Positions 8,500 to 17,363 of a stretch of DNA of 64,000 nt are shown piece after piece. The notes below the pieces were generated by a model, which was given only the letters and a program-made list of their open reading frames with translations, did no database searches and was not told the DNA's origin. Numbering within the stretch: position 1 is the first letter of the stretch; every line of letters begins with the position of its first letter. Origin of the DNA: Sva-07 sp963707515. Its GTDB lineage: Bacteria > Actinomycetota > Acidimicrobiia > Acidimicrobiales > Ilumatobacteraceae. The DNA lies in contig CAVPQI010000001.1 in the NCBI GenBank assembly GCA_963707515.1, positions 620,001-684,000 on the forward strand, given 5' to 3'. The translations under genes and the position numbers were made by a program.

Positions 8500-11124
8500 T
8501 CACAGCTGGCCGTTCTGTTGGAGGAGCTCGAACTCCTCGACCGTCATCAGGACGGCGCGAGCCTTCGACCCCTCGCTCGGGCCGACGACGCCGCGTTGTT
8601 CGAGGAGGTCCATGATCCGGCCGGCACGGGCGAAGCCGACCTTCAGCTTGCGCTGCAACATCGACGTGGAGCCGAGCTGACTGCGCACCACGAGTTCCAT
8701 CGCCTGGCGCATCATCACCGCATCCTCGTCGTCGTCGCCGGCAGAGAAGGCGTTGGCGTCGGACGTGACGAGGTCGTCGAACCCCGCCATCGACATCGGA
8801 CCGGCACTGCTGCCACCGCTCGGACGCGGCGGCACGAGTGCCGATTCGGCGCTGCTCGGCGCCTCGTTGCCGTCGGCTTCGACGTCGTTGGAGTACACGG
8901 GTTCGGGCGCCTGCTCGCGCCAGTGGGCGACGACCTTGCGCACCTCCTCTTCGGACACGAACGACCCCTGGATGCGGTTGGCGACCGATGAGTTGCCGGG
9001 GAGCAACAACATGTCGCCCTTGCCGACGAGCTTCTCGGCGCCGGGCTGGTCGAGGATCACCCGCGAGTCGGTGAGGCTCGACACGGCGAACGCCATGCGC
9101 GCCGGGATGTTGGCCTTGATGACCCCGGTGATCACGTTCACCGACGGGCGCTGCGTGGCGACGATCAGGTGGATGCCGACGGCACGTGCCTTCTGGGCGA
9201 TGCGGGTGATCGACTCCTCGACGTCGCGGGCGGCGACCATCATCAAGTCGTTGAGCTCGTCGACGACGACGACGATGTACGGCAGGTGCTCGTACTCGAC
9301 GTCGGATCCCGGCGGCGGCAGGATCTCGCCCTTGGCGAACGCCTTGTTGTACCCGCCGATGTCGCGGTACCCGAGCTCGGAGAGCACGTCGTAGCGACGT
9401 TCCATCTCCTTCACCGCCCAGCCGAGGGCGTTGGCCGCCTTCTTCGGGTTGGTGACCGGCTGCGTGAGCAGGTGCGGCAGGCGCTGGTACTGGCCCATCT
9501 CGACCTGCTTCGGGTCGATGAGGATCAGTCGCACGTCGTCGGGGGTCGTGCGCATCAGCAGCGAGGTGATGATGCAGTTGATGCCGCTCGACTTGCCGGC
9601 CCCGGTGGCACCGGCGATCAGCAGGTGCGGCGTGGCGGCGAGGTCGAGGAACACCGCCTTGCCGGCGATGTCCTTGCCGACGGCGACCTCCAGTGGGTTG
9701 ACCGCCTGGACCGCCTCCGGTGACGTGAGCAGGTCACCCAGGGCGACGAGCTGGCGCTGGTGGTTCGGCACTTCGACGCCGATCGCCGATCGCCCGGGGA
9801 TCGGGGCGAGGATGCGCACGTCGGTCGCCGCCATCGCGTAGGCGATGTCCTTCTGCAAGCTGGTGACCCGAGCGACCTTGACGCCGGCGCCGAGCTCGAG
9901 CTCGTAGCGCGTGACGGTGGGGCCGACGGTCATGCCGACGAGCGTCGTGTCGACGTTGTGCGACGACAACGACTCCTGCAACTGGATGCCGCGCGCCTCG
10001 ACCGCCTTGAGGTCGATCGCCTTGGCGCCGGGCCGATCGAGGAACGTCATCGGCGGCAGCACCCAGTTGCCGACCGGCACGCCGTCGGGGCTGGCCACGC
10101 CGGACGCGCTGCCCGTGGAGACCTTGGCCCGCGCGGTCCGCTTCCGCGGTGACGTGCCGGCGTCGTCGCCCTCGGCGGCGAAGTCGTAGAGCGCCGAACC
10201 GCGTGGCGGGGGCAGCGGCGACGCTTCGCCGGTCATCGGGCTCGGCAGGCCGGACGCCTCGTCGTCGTACAGACGCGGGCGCCCGCCCGACGAGCCGTCG
10301 ATGGTGTGGCCCGGTTCGTCGGAGCGGTCGCTGTTGAGGGTGGAGATGTTGCGCAGGCCGGACTTGGCGGCACTTCCGAGCGGGGCGCCGATCGTGGCCA
10401 GGAAGCCACCGGTCTGCTGAGCGAGCGTGCGCAGCGATGTGCGGGTGACGATCATCGCCCCGACGATGGCAATGGCGACGAGCAGCACGCCCGCTCCGAC
10501 GGGCGCCAGCAGGGCCTCGAGCGGGGCACCGACGGCCGTGCCGAGCCAACCGCCGGCGTCGGTGACGGCATCGGCGACGTCGGTCGCCTCCGACAGCGAG
10601 TCCGGCCCGCGGAGGATGTGCAGGAGCCCGAGGGTGGCGGCGACGATCATCACCCAGCCGAGCACGAGCTGGAACACGCTCGACGTGCGGCCCTTGCGCA
10701 GCAGGGCAACGCCGGCGGCGACGAGGACGACGGGCAGCACGTACCTCCCGAGGCCGAGCAACCAGCCGACGACCGTCTCGACGCCGCGTCCGAGCGGGCC
10801 GGCCAGGTTGACGTAGATCGCCAGGCCGAGGAGCACCCCGACGCCGATCAGGGCCAGCCCGAGGAACTCGTGCTCACGACCGTGGACGACGTCGCGCAGC
10901 TCGGCCTCGGCGCGGCCGCGACGGCTGAGCTCGGGTGGTGTGGCGTCGCGCACGGCACCGGCGGACTTCGACGCCGGCAGCTTGGCCGTCTTCGCCTGCT
11001 GCGCCTTGGCCTTGGCGGTCGCCGGAGAATTCGGCGGCACGGCGCGCGTGCGCGACGTGCTCGGCGAGCGCTTCGGCGTGGAGCGCCCGTCGGCGCGCTT
11101 CTTGGAGGGGCCCCAGGTGGACAT
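8500..11124 (-). CDS. ftsK: DNA translocase FtsK/SpoIIIE
   Basis: An 874-residue septal DNA pump that clears and resolves chromosome termini at division. The N-terminal region holds four membrane helices (e.g. GVGVLLGLAIYVNLAG, YVLPVVLVAAGVALL), followed by a linker. The RecA-like motor has Walker A GATGAGKSSGIN near residue 505 and Walker B YIVVVVDELNDLM. A C-terminal winged-helix gamma domain (RSQLGSTSMLQRKLKVGFARAG) reads KOPS-type sequences. The start chosen is ATG 11124 (MSTWGPSKKRADG). The open frame extends 75 codons further, but those residues only translate the intergenic repeat and are rejected. It lies downstream of rnj and dapA, as is usual in actinobacteria. Confidence 0.95.
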   Translation of the reverse strand: MSTWGPSKKRADGRSTPKRSPSTSRTRAVPPNSPATAKAKAQQAKTAKLPASKSAGAVRDATPPELSRRGRAEAELRDVVHGREHEFLGLALIGVGVLLGLAIYVNLAGPLGRGVETVVGWLLGLGRYVLPVVLVAAGVALLRKGRTSSVFQLVLGWVMIVAATLGLLHILRGPDSLSEATDVADAVTDAGGWLGTAVGAPLEALLAPVGAGVLLVAIAIVGAMIVTRTSLRTLAQQTGGFLATIGAPLGSAAKSGLRNISTLNSDRSDEPGHTIDGSSGGRPRLYDDEASGLPSPMTGEASPLPPPRGSALYDFAAEGDDAGTSPRKRTARAKVSTGSASGVASPDGVPVGNWVLPPMTFLDRPGAKAIDLKAVEARGIQLQESLSSHNVDTTLVGMTVGPTVTRYELELGAGVKVARVTSLQKDIAYAMAATDVRILAPIPGRSAIGVEVPNHQRQLVALGDLLTSPEAVQAVNPLEVAVGKDIAGKAVFLDLAATPHLLIAGATGAGKSSGINCIITSLLMRTTPDDVRLILIDPKQVEMGQYQRLPHLLTQPVTNPKKAANALGWAVKEMERRYDVLSELGYRDIGGYNKAFAKGEILPPPGSDVEYEHLPYIVVVVDELNDLMMVAARDVEESITRIAQKARAVGIHLIVATQRPSVNVITGVIKANIPARMAFAVSSLTDSRVILDQPGAEKLVGKGDMLLLPGNSSVANRIQGSFVSEEEVRKVVAHWREQAPEPVYSNDVEADGNEAPSSAESALVPPRPSGGSSAGPMSMAGFDDLVTSDANAFSAGDDDEDAVMMRQAMELVVRSQLGSTSMLQRKLKVGFARAGRIMDLLEQRGVVGPSEGSKARAVLMTVEEFELLQQNGQL

Positions 11125-11175
11125 GGCGCTGCCAACGGTACCAAGGGGCTGTGACGAGTTTCCGGATGTCAGCCA

Positions 11176-11353
11176 CCGCCGAGGGAAGCGCCAGCGACGA
11201 GGCGGCGTCGGGCCGACCAGCCGTGGCCAACCACCGGACCTCCGTGAGGCCCGACCAATCAGACGGCCGCCGAGGGAAGCGCCAGCGACGAGGCGGCGTC
11301 GGGCCGACCAGCCGTGGCCAACCACCGGACCTCCGTGAGGCCCGACCAATCAG
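11176..11353. repeat. Tandem 91-bp repeat, two copies; same family as 4863-5082
   Basis: The copies start at 11176 and 11267. On the minus strand each contains GGTCGGGCCTCACGGAGG, then CTGGTCGGCCCGAC, then CTCGTCGCTGGCGCTTCCCT, as in the repeats at 4.9 and 20.8 kb, but in the opposite orientation. The distal end supplies the TGA stop of the lipoprotein gene at 11350. Confidence 0.85.
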
Positions 11354-11844
11354 ATCGGGTCGACTTCGAGGATCGAACCGTCGGGGCCGACGACGACATC
11401 GAGCAGGCCGCCCTCGCCGCTGCGCACCGAGACCACATAGCGGACCACGCCACCCTCGCCGCCCTCGACGCTGAACGACTCGATCGTCGCCCCGGGCACC
11501 TCGTCGGCGATGCGATCGAGCACCGTGTCGGTGTCGACGTCGATCGCTGCGGCGTCGAACGTGTACCCGGACGCATCGAGCGACGGTGCCGGTTCCTGCA
11601 GCTCGCCGTCGAGGAACACGTACGGCACTGCCGCCGTGGCATCGTCGATCGCCACGAAGACATTCGTCAGCTGCGGTGTCGCCGTCACCTCGAAGTACTG
11701 CTGGCCGGCGCCGAGCTCGGCCTCGACGGCGGCCACCGCGTCGGGGATCTGGTCGACGAAGGTGGCGTCGCTGCCACCGTCGTCGTCACCACAGCCGGCG
11801 GCGACCAGCGCCGCGGCCACGGCCGCAACGACCAGCCGCCGCAC
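11350..11844 (-). CDS. Hypothetical lipoprotein
   Basis: A 164-residue secreted protein with a lipobox ending VAAGC (Cys18) after a short Arg-Arg, Ala/Val-rich signal, so it is anchored to the outer face of the membrane. The mature part starts DDDGGSD and then carries a PepSY-like fold pattern: DTVLDRIADEVPGATIESFSVEGGEGGVVRYVVSV and VVGPDGSILEVDPI resemble a PepSY repeat. This assignment is tentative. It starts at GTG 11844, one base after the RNase J stop, so it belongs to the dapA-rnj unit. The function is unknown. Confidence 0.75.
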   Translation of the reverse strand: MRRLVVAAVAAALVAAGCGDDDGGSDATFVDQIPDAVAAVEAELGAGQQYFEVTATPQLTNVFVAIDDATAAVPYVFLDGELQEPAPSLDASGYTFDAAAIDVDTDTVLDRIADEVPGATIESFSVEGGEGGVVRYVVSVRSGEGGLLDVVVGPDGSILEVDPI

Positions 11845-11845
11845 G

Positions 11846-13570
11846 TCAGGCTTCCATCACGACGGGCACGATCATCGGCCGTCGGCGCGTGCGGTCGCTG
11901 ACGAAGCGTCCGGCGGCCTTGCGCACGTCGCGCTCGAGTTCTTCGACGTCGCGCACACCCTTGGCCAGCGAGGCCTCGACGGCGGCGGCGACGGTGTCGC
12001 AGGCCTCGTCGAGCAGGTCCTCGGCCTCGGGCGCGTACACCCAGCCGCGGGTGATGATCTCCGGGCCGACGAGCACCTTGCCGGTCTGCACGTCGACGGT
12101 CACGACGACGACGACCACACCCTCCTCGGCCAGCTTCTGGCGGTCGCGCAACACGCCCTGGCCGACGTCGCCGACGATGCCGTCGACGTAGAGGTAGCCG
12201 GCCGGAACCCGGCCCACGGGACGCAGCCCCCCGTCGCCGAGCTCGAGCACGTCGCCGTCCTCGCACAGCACGACGTGATCCCGGGGAACGCCCATCAACT
12301 CACCGAGACGGGCATTGGCGACCATGTGGCGGTACTCGCCGTGGATCGGCACGAACCAGTCGGGGTTGACGATCGAGAGGTAGGTCTTGATCTCGTCGGC
12401 CTGGGCGTGCCCGGTGGCGTGGACGTCGAGCACTCCCGAGTGCACGACCTCGGCACCGAGGCGCAACAAGCCGTCGATGACGCCGTTGACGTTGCCCTCG
12501 TTGCCGGGGATGGCATGGCTCGACAAGACGACCGTGTCGTGCTCGCCGAGCTTCAGCCAGCGGTTCTCGCCACGGGCCATCAGGCCCAGCGCCGACATCG
12601 GCTCGCCCTGGGATCCGGTGGAGATCACACACACCTGACCCGGTGCGTACCGGTCGATCTCTTCGATGTCGACGAGCGACGACTCGGGGATGTCGAGCAC
12701 GCCGAGCTCGCGTCCGAGCCGCACGTTCTTCTTCATGCTCAGCCCGAGCGTCGCCACCACCCGTCCGTCGGCGATCGCCGCCGAGGCGATCTGCTGGATG
12801 CGGTGGAGGTGGCTGGCGAAGCTCGCCGTGATCACCCGGCGGTCCTGTTGGGCGGCGAACATCCCGCGCAGGACGGCGCCGACGCTGGTCTCGCTCGGGG
12901 CGTACCCCGCCTCTTCGGCGTTGGTCGAGTCGGCCATCAACAGCCGGATGCCGGGGTCCTTGGCGAGCTGGCCGATGCGGGCCAGGTCGGTGCGCCGGTG
13001 GTCGACCGGGGTGAGGTCGATCTTGTAGTCGCCGGAGTGGAGGATCACTCCTTGCGACGAGTGCACGGCGATGGCGTGGGCGTGGGGCACCGAATGCGTC
13101 ACCGGGATGAACTCGACGGCCAGCGGGCCGATGGTCACCGTCTCGCCGTCGCTGACCGGCCGCATGTCGGTCTTCGGCGTCAGTCCCGCCTCGTCGATGC
13201 GGTTGCGCGCCAGGCCGAGCGTGAGCGCCGATCCGTAGATCGGCAGCGGATCGTCGCGCAGGTCGCCGATGCCGTCGCGGTCGCGCAGCAGGTACTGGAT
13301 GGCGCCGATGTGGTCCTCGTGACCGTGGGTGAGCACGATCGCGGCGATGCGGCGGGCGTTCTCGCGCAGGTACGTGAAGTCCGGCAGGATCAGGTCGATC
13401 CCGTGCATGTTGGCGTCGGGGAACATCAACCCGCAGTCGATGAGGATGATCGTCCGCTGCGGGTCATCTGCGGCGCCCTGCTCGATCGCCATGCAGTTGC
13501 GGCCGATCTCACCGAGCCCGCCGAGGAAGACGATGCGGACAGGGGCGTTGCGCTTGGTTCGGTCAGCCAC
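11846..13570 (-). CDS. rnj: Ribonuclease J
   Basis: A 574-residue metallo-beta-lactamase/beta-CASP RNase that processes and decays mRNA by 5'-3' exonuclease and endonuclease action. The zinc motif HGHEDHIGAI is near residues 81-90. Further ligands follow in VTHSVPHA and HSGDYKID, then beta-CASP STGSQGEPMSAL and the C-terminal HATGHAQADEIK and PIHGEYRH. The length matches actinobacterial RNase J. The GTG start at 13570 lies inside the end of dapA (8-bp overlap), giving the usual dapA-rnj-ftsK order. Confidence 0.93.
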   Translation of the reverse strand: MADRTKRNAPVRIVFLGGLGEIGRNCMAIEQGAADDPQRTIILIDCGLMFPDANMHGIDLILPDFTYLRENARRIAAIVLTHGHEDHIGAIQYLLRDRDGIGDLRDDPLPIYGSALTLGLARNRIDEAGLTPKTDMRPVSDGETVTIGPLAVEFIPVTHSVPHAHAIAVHSSQGVILHSGDYKIDLTPVDHRRTDLARIGQLAKDPGIRLLMADSTNAEEAGYAPSETSVGAVLRGMFAAQQDRRVITASFASHLHRIQQIASAAIADGRVVATLGLSMKKNVRLGRELGVLDIPESSLVDIEEIDRYAPGQVCVISTGSQGEPMSALGLMARGENRWLKLGEHDTVVLSSHAIPGNEGNVNGVIDGLLRLGAEVVHSGVLDVHATGHAQADEIKTYLSIVNPDWFVPIHGEYRHMVANARLGELMGVPRDHVVLCEDGDVLELGDGGLRPVGRVPAGYLYVDGIVGDVGQGVLRDRQKLAEEGVVVVVVTVDVQTGKVLVGPEIITRGWVYAPEAEDLLDEACDTVAAAVEASLAKGVRDVEELERDVRKAAGRFVSDRTRRRPMIVPVVMEA

Positions 13571-14453
13571 GGGCTGCCTCCAGTCGTGAGTACACGTCGC
13601 GGGCGTCGTCTTCGAGCCCGGGTGGGGTCGGGCCCATCGGCGACCGGCACTCCCCGACCTGGTGGCCGAGCGTGCGGAGCATCGCCTTGGCGGGCACCGG
13701 GTTGGGGGTCAGGTCACTGCTCTCGAACTCGTAGCTCTCGAGCTGGCGGGCGTTGATCCGGCGGGCGCCGACGAGGTCGCCGCGACCCCAGGCGTCGAAC
13801 ATCTCGACGTGGTCGGGCGAACACCAGTGGGTGGCCACACCGATCGCCCCGACCGCGCCGCTGGCGAGCAACGGCAAGGTCATCGTGTCGTCGCCGGAGT
13901 AGACCTCGAAATCACCCGGCGCGTTGGCGATCACGGCGGCCGTGGCGCCCGGGTTGCCGGCGGCGTCCTTGAGGCCGACGATGTTGGTGACGTCGGCGGC
14001 GAGGCGGACGATCGTGCCGCCGTCGATCTTTCGTCCCGTGCGAACGGGGATGTCGTAGAGCACGATCGGCAGGTCGGTCGACGAGGCGATCGCCCGGAAG
14101 TGGGTCTCGAGGCCGGCCTGCGAGGGGCGGTTGTAGAACGGGCAGACGGCGAGGATGCCGGCGATGCCGAGGTGCCCGGCCTCCTCGGTGAGGCCGATGT
14201 CGAGACGGGTGTTGTAGCCCGTGGTCCCGGCGATCACCGGCACGGTGACGGCGTTGACGACGGTCTCGAACAGGCTCAGCTTCTCGTCGATCGACAACGT
14301 CGGCGACTCGCCGGTGGTACCGCACACGACGAGACCCTCGTTGCCCTGCTCGACGAGCCAACGGGCGAGGGCGGCAGCGGCGGCGAGGTCGACTTCGCCG
14401 TCGGCGTCGAACGGCGTCACCATCGCGGTGAGGACGCGACCGAAGCGCGGCAT
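13563..14453 (-). CDS. dapA: 4-hydroxy-tetrahydrodipicolinate synthase
   Basis: A 296-residue TIM-barrel aldolase that condenses pyruvate with aspartate semialdehyde, the first step of the lysine/diaminopimelate branch. Key residues are present: Thr46-Thr47 in CGTTGES, Tyr107, Tyr133 in VLYDIP, and the Schiff-base Lys162 in GLKDA. It overlaps rnj by 8 bp. The partner reductase dapB is at 37611-38381, about 23 kb away, whereas the two are usually near neighbours in actinobacteria. Other class I aldolases of this superfamily are possible in principle, but motif and context both fit DapA. Confidence 0.94.
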   Translation of the reverse strand: MPRFGRVLTAMVTPFDADGEVDLAAAAALARWLVEQGNEGLVVCGTTGESPTLSIDEKLSLFETVVNAVTVPVIAGTTGYNTRLDIGLTEEAGHLGIAGILAVCPFYNRPSQAGLETHFRAIASSTDLPIVLYDIPVRTGRKIDGGTIVRLAADVTNIVGLKDAAGNPGATAAVIANAPGDFEVYSGDDTMTLPLLASGAVGAIGVATHWCSPDHVEMFDAWGRGDLVGARRINARQLESYEFESSDLTPNPVPAKAMLRTLGHQVGECRSPMGPTPPGLEDDARDVYSRLEAARG

Positions 14454-14582
14454 CAGCGCCCGTCCGCCATTCGCTGGGGCGTGGAAAGAGGAGGCATTGC
14501 CGGATTCACGCCCCGCAACCTATTCGATCGCGGTCGAGATTCGCTCGCCCTCTCGTCACAGGCCTCGGCACCGAACGACTGG

Positions 14583-15423
14583 TCAGCCGGGTGCGGTGCC
14601 GCGGAACAGGATGCGTTTGAAGGCGTAGAAGTACGGCGCCTGCTCGCCGATGCGGTCGAGTAGCGCGGTGCGGTAGGCGTCGACGAAGGGCTCGTGCAGG
14701 TCGGGCGGCAAGGCGGCAAAGATGCGGATGAGGTTGGTGCCGCGAACCCAGTCGACGAGCGACGCCGATGACGGCAGGACGTGGCCGTAGACCTGCAGCC
14801 GGACGTGCTGCTCGACGCAGCCGAGCTCGTGGAGCAGTCGTCGCGTACTCCTCGGGGCGGGCGACGTTGGCGTTGACCGGATTGGGTGGCGGCGTGCCAC
14901 CGAAGGCACCGAGGAACGGCTCGGTGCGGGCGACCTCGTCGATCACCAGGTGCGACGGATGGTCGCCGTTGGCGGGCACCTGGACGAGCAGCTGCCCACC
15001 CGGGGCCAACGAGTCGAACCAACGGCGCAGCACGTCGGCGTGATGCGGCACCCACTGCAGGCTGGCGTTGGCGAGGACGACGTCGACGGTGCCGGGCTCG
15101 TGCCAGGTTGCGAGGTCGCCGAGCGCGAAGCGGCGGGTCGACGTGGCGTACCGCGCCGACCGTTCGATCATCGCCGGCGACGAGTCGATGCCGATGAGCT
15201 GCTCCGCGCCGAGGCGGTCGGCGGCGGCGACGCTCAGCTCCCCGTCGCCGCAGCCGAGGTCGACCATCGAGCGGATCGGTCGCCGCGGTCGGCCGCTGGC
15301 CCCGCCGCCGCGCTCGGCGGATTCGGCGAGGTCGGCAAGGTCGGCAAGGTCGACGAGGTCCCAGAACGGTGCCGAACGCTCGGCGCCGAAGCGGCGGTAC
15401 AGGTCCGGATCCCAGTCGTTCAT
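14583..15423 (-). CDS. tam: Trans-aconitate 2-methyltransferase-like SAM methyltransferase, with a frameshift near 14843
   Basis: The protein begins MNDWDPDLYRRFGAERSAPF, a Tam signature, and continues with the SAM site VDLGCGDGELS, then NASLQWVPHH and LLVQVPANGD. After NVARPEEYA the frame goes off. The expected ending (RRLLHELGCVEQHVRLQVYG through YFYAFKRILFRGTAPG) lies in another frame and stops at 14583. Removing one base near 14841-14846 restores about 280 residues, close to the family's roughly 260. A linker of DLADLADLAE-type repeats enlarges the N terminus. Tam methylates trans-aconitate, relieving aconitase inhibition; other small carboxylic-acid substrates are possible. Confidence 0.8.
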
Positions 15424-15459
15424 ACTTGTATCGTGCCTGTATTGCACTTGTATTGTCAA
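15424..15459. promoter_or_regulatory. Three direct repeats with an 11-bp period, in the divergent tam/kinase promoter region
   Basis: ACTTGTAT occurs at 15424-15431 and 15446-15453, exactly 22 bp apart. A degenerate copy (CCTGTAT, 15436-15442) lies at the 11-bp midpoint. On the minus strand a TTGACA box (15459-15454) abuts the block, ahead of the methyltransferase start at 15423. One-helical-turn spacing suggests an activator or repressor array. No clear -10 was found. Confidence 0.45.
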
Positions 15460-15494
15460 GCGATCTCGGATGGGCAGCGACCTACCGTGCGATC

Positions 15495-16136
15495 GTGTCC
15501 GAAGCCGCCATCGCCGCCTCCGCTCGCTCCCTCGCCGAGCGGATCATCGCCGAGCTCGCCCGCCGGCGGCCGCTGTTCGTCGCCCTCGATGGGCGCAGCG
15601 GGAGCGGGAAGTCGACGCTGGCGGCGGCGGTCGCGGCGATGCTCGAGCCCGACACGTCCGTCGTCGTCATCGACGGTGACGACTTCTACGCGGGCGGCAG
15701 CGCAGCCACATGGGATCGCCGTGACGCCCGCCAGAAGGCCGACGGGGTGATCGACTGGCGTCGGCAACGGCAGGTGCTCACCGACCTCCGCGACCATGGC
15801 GCGGCAACGTGGTCGGCGTTCGACTGGGACGCCGACGACTGGGACGCCGATGTGGTACCACTGCTCGCTGAGCCGGTCGTGTGCCAGGTCGCCGACGTGG
15901 TGATCCTCGAGGGGGCCTACAGCTGCCGACCCGAGTTGGCCGACCTCGTCGACCTGCGGGTCCTGCTCGCGCCGCCGCCCGAGGTGACCCGCGCCCAGCT
16001 GCTGGCGCGCGAGGGCGAGGACTACCACGCCGACTGGTCGAGCCGGTGGGGTGAGGCCGAGGCGCACTACTTCGCCACGGTGATGCCGCCGGAGGCGTTC
16101 GACCTGGTGATCCGCCCGTCGCCGCCGACCACCTGA
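15495..16136 (+). CDS. Uridine kinase-like P-loop kinase
   Basis: A 213-residue protein from GTG 15495. Walker A is ALDGRSGSGKSTLAAAVA near the N terminus and the second motif is VVVIDGDDFY, as in uridine/cytidine and pantothenate-type kinases. Later come VVILEGAYSCRPEL (the lid-adjacent strand typical of uridine kinase-like proteins) and REGEDYHADWSSRWGEAEAHYF, a basic/acidic lid. It probably phosphorylates a nucleoside or related small alcohol. It is shorter and less alike than true Udk, so the substrate is uncertain. It is transcribed divergently from the methyltransferase. Confidence 0.75.
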   Translation: MSEAAIAASARSLAERIIAELARRRPLFVALDGRSGSGKSTLAAAVAAMLEPDTSVVVIDGDDFYAGGSAATWDRRDARQKADGVIDWRRQRQVLTDLRDHGAATWSAFDWDADDWDADVVPLLAEPVVCQVADVVILEGAYSCRPELADLVDLRVLLAPPPEVTRAQLLAREGEDYHADWSSRWGEAEAHYFATVMPPEAFDLVIRPSPPTT

Positions 16137-16168
16137 GACCGCCGCCACCGACGGTCCGACTCATCACC

Positions 16169-16217
16169 CGGGTCAGCTCGCCGGGTCAGCTCGCGGTCAG
16201 CTCGCGGGTCAGCTCCC
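16169..16217. repeat. Short tandem repeat CGGGTCAGCTCG (about 12 bp, 4 copies)
   Basis: Four degenerate copies of 11-13 bp lie between the kinase stop and the ferritin-like gene. The last one contains the TGA stop of the ferritin-like gene (16209-16211) on the minus strand. It is probably slippage-derived; no function is evident. Confidence 0.7.
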
Positions 16218-17363
16218 GGCGATCGGCGACGGCGCCTCGGCGCCGAGCTCGAACTTGACGAACTCCTCGCTGGTGTCCTCCCAGTCCTCGAACTGGATGA
16301 CGCCCATCTCCTCGAAGCGGTGGCGCAGCCAGGCGTCGTTGCGGTCGAGCAGGCCGAGCTTCTTGCAGTTCGGGACGATCTTGGAGAACAGCATCTGCTG
16401 GAACAGGTCGCGGGTCGGGTCGCGCAACACGATCGGCAACACGTCGCGGGGCGCCACGCCCATCCGCTCCCACACCTCCTGGGACAAGAAGCGGTCGCGC
16501 ATCCGCACCGCCGCCTCGAAGGCGAACTCCTGGCGGTCCTTCATCTCGGCATCGGTCATGCCGTCGTACACCTCACGCAGCGACAACACGCCGAAGGCGA
16601 CGTGGCGGGCCTCGTCGCTCATCACGTAGCGCAGCAACTTCTTCAGCAGCGGCTCTTCGGTCATCTGGTGCATGAACCCGAACGCGGCGAGCGCCAGGCC
16701 CTCGACCATCACCTGCATGCCGAGGTACGTCATGTCCCAGCGGGCGTCTTCGATGATGTCGTCGAGCAGCATGCGCAGGTGGGCGTTGACCTGGTAGCCG
16801 CCGCCCATCTTCTCGTCGAGGTAGCGACCGAAGACCTCGACGTGGCGGGCCTCGTCGACGACCTGCGTGGAGGCGTACAGCTTGGCGTCGTACCAGGGCA
16901 CCGTCTCGGTGATCTTGGCGGTGCACAGCAGCGCGCCCTGTTCGCCGTGGAGGAACTGCGACAGCGTCCACTTGCGGTTCTCGATGCCGTAGGCGAGCCA
17001 CTCGTCAGGACCCCAGTGGCCGATGACGGTGTCGTCGTAGAGATGCGGGTCGATGCCGGCGGCGATCGCCACCTGGTCGCCGGCGACGACCTGTTCGAGG
17101 TCGACGTCGATCGACCAGTCGAGGTCGGTCGTGGCGTTCCACTGGCCCGTCTTGGCCTTCTCGTAGAGCTTGCGCAACTGCGGACGTTGGAGGCTGTAGT
17201 CCCAGGTGAAGATGGCCTCGGCGTTGTCCTTCACCGCGTGCTCGACCTCGTCGGGGTCGGTGTTGGTGATCGCCAGGATCGCTTCGAGGTCGTCGACGTC
17301 GGCGCGCCCGAGGATCGTCTCGTTGCGTGACTCGTGATCGGCGTGGGGGTCGGTGATGCTCAT
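16209..17363 (-). CDS. Ferritin-like diiron-carboxylate protein
   Basis: A 384-residue protein with the four-helix diiron ligand set in order: Glu in FLHGEQGAL, Glu and His in DEARHVEVFG, Glu in VMVEGLALA, and Glu and His in SDEARHVAFG. Such proteins include ribonucleotide-reductase-like oxidases, acyl-ACP desaturases and AurF-type N-oxygenases, and the oxidation substrate is not predictable. There is no signal peptide. It overlaps the upstream TetR gene by 4 bp (ATGA), so a repressor and one diiron enzyme form a unit. In actinobacteria this arrangement often serves lipid or xenobiotic oxidation; that is inference. Confidence 0.8.
   Translation of the reverse strand: MSITDPHADHESRNETILGRADVDDLEAILAITNTDPDEVEHAVKDNAEAIFTWDYSLQRPQLRKLYEKAKTGQWNATTDLDWSIDVDLEQVVAGDQVAIAAGIDPHLYDDTVIGHWGPDEWLAYGIENRKWTLSQFLHGEQGALLCTAKITETVPWYDAKLYASTQVVDEARHVEVFGRYLDEKMGGGYQVNAHLRMLLDDIIEDARWDMTYLGMQVMVEGLALAAFGFMHQMTEEPLLKKLLRYVMSDEARHVAFGVLSLREVYDGMTDAEMKDRQEFAFEAAVRMRDRFLSQEVWERMGVAPRDVLPIVLRDPTRDLFQQMLFSKIVPNCKKLGLLDRNDAWLRHRFEEMGVIQFEDWEDTSEEFVKFELGAEAPSPIAGS

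Noticed and set aside
11125..11349. 75-codon in-frame N-terminal extension of ftsK
   Set aside because: It only translates the intergenic tandem repeat; MSTWGPSKK at 11124 fits the family start.
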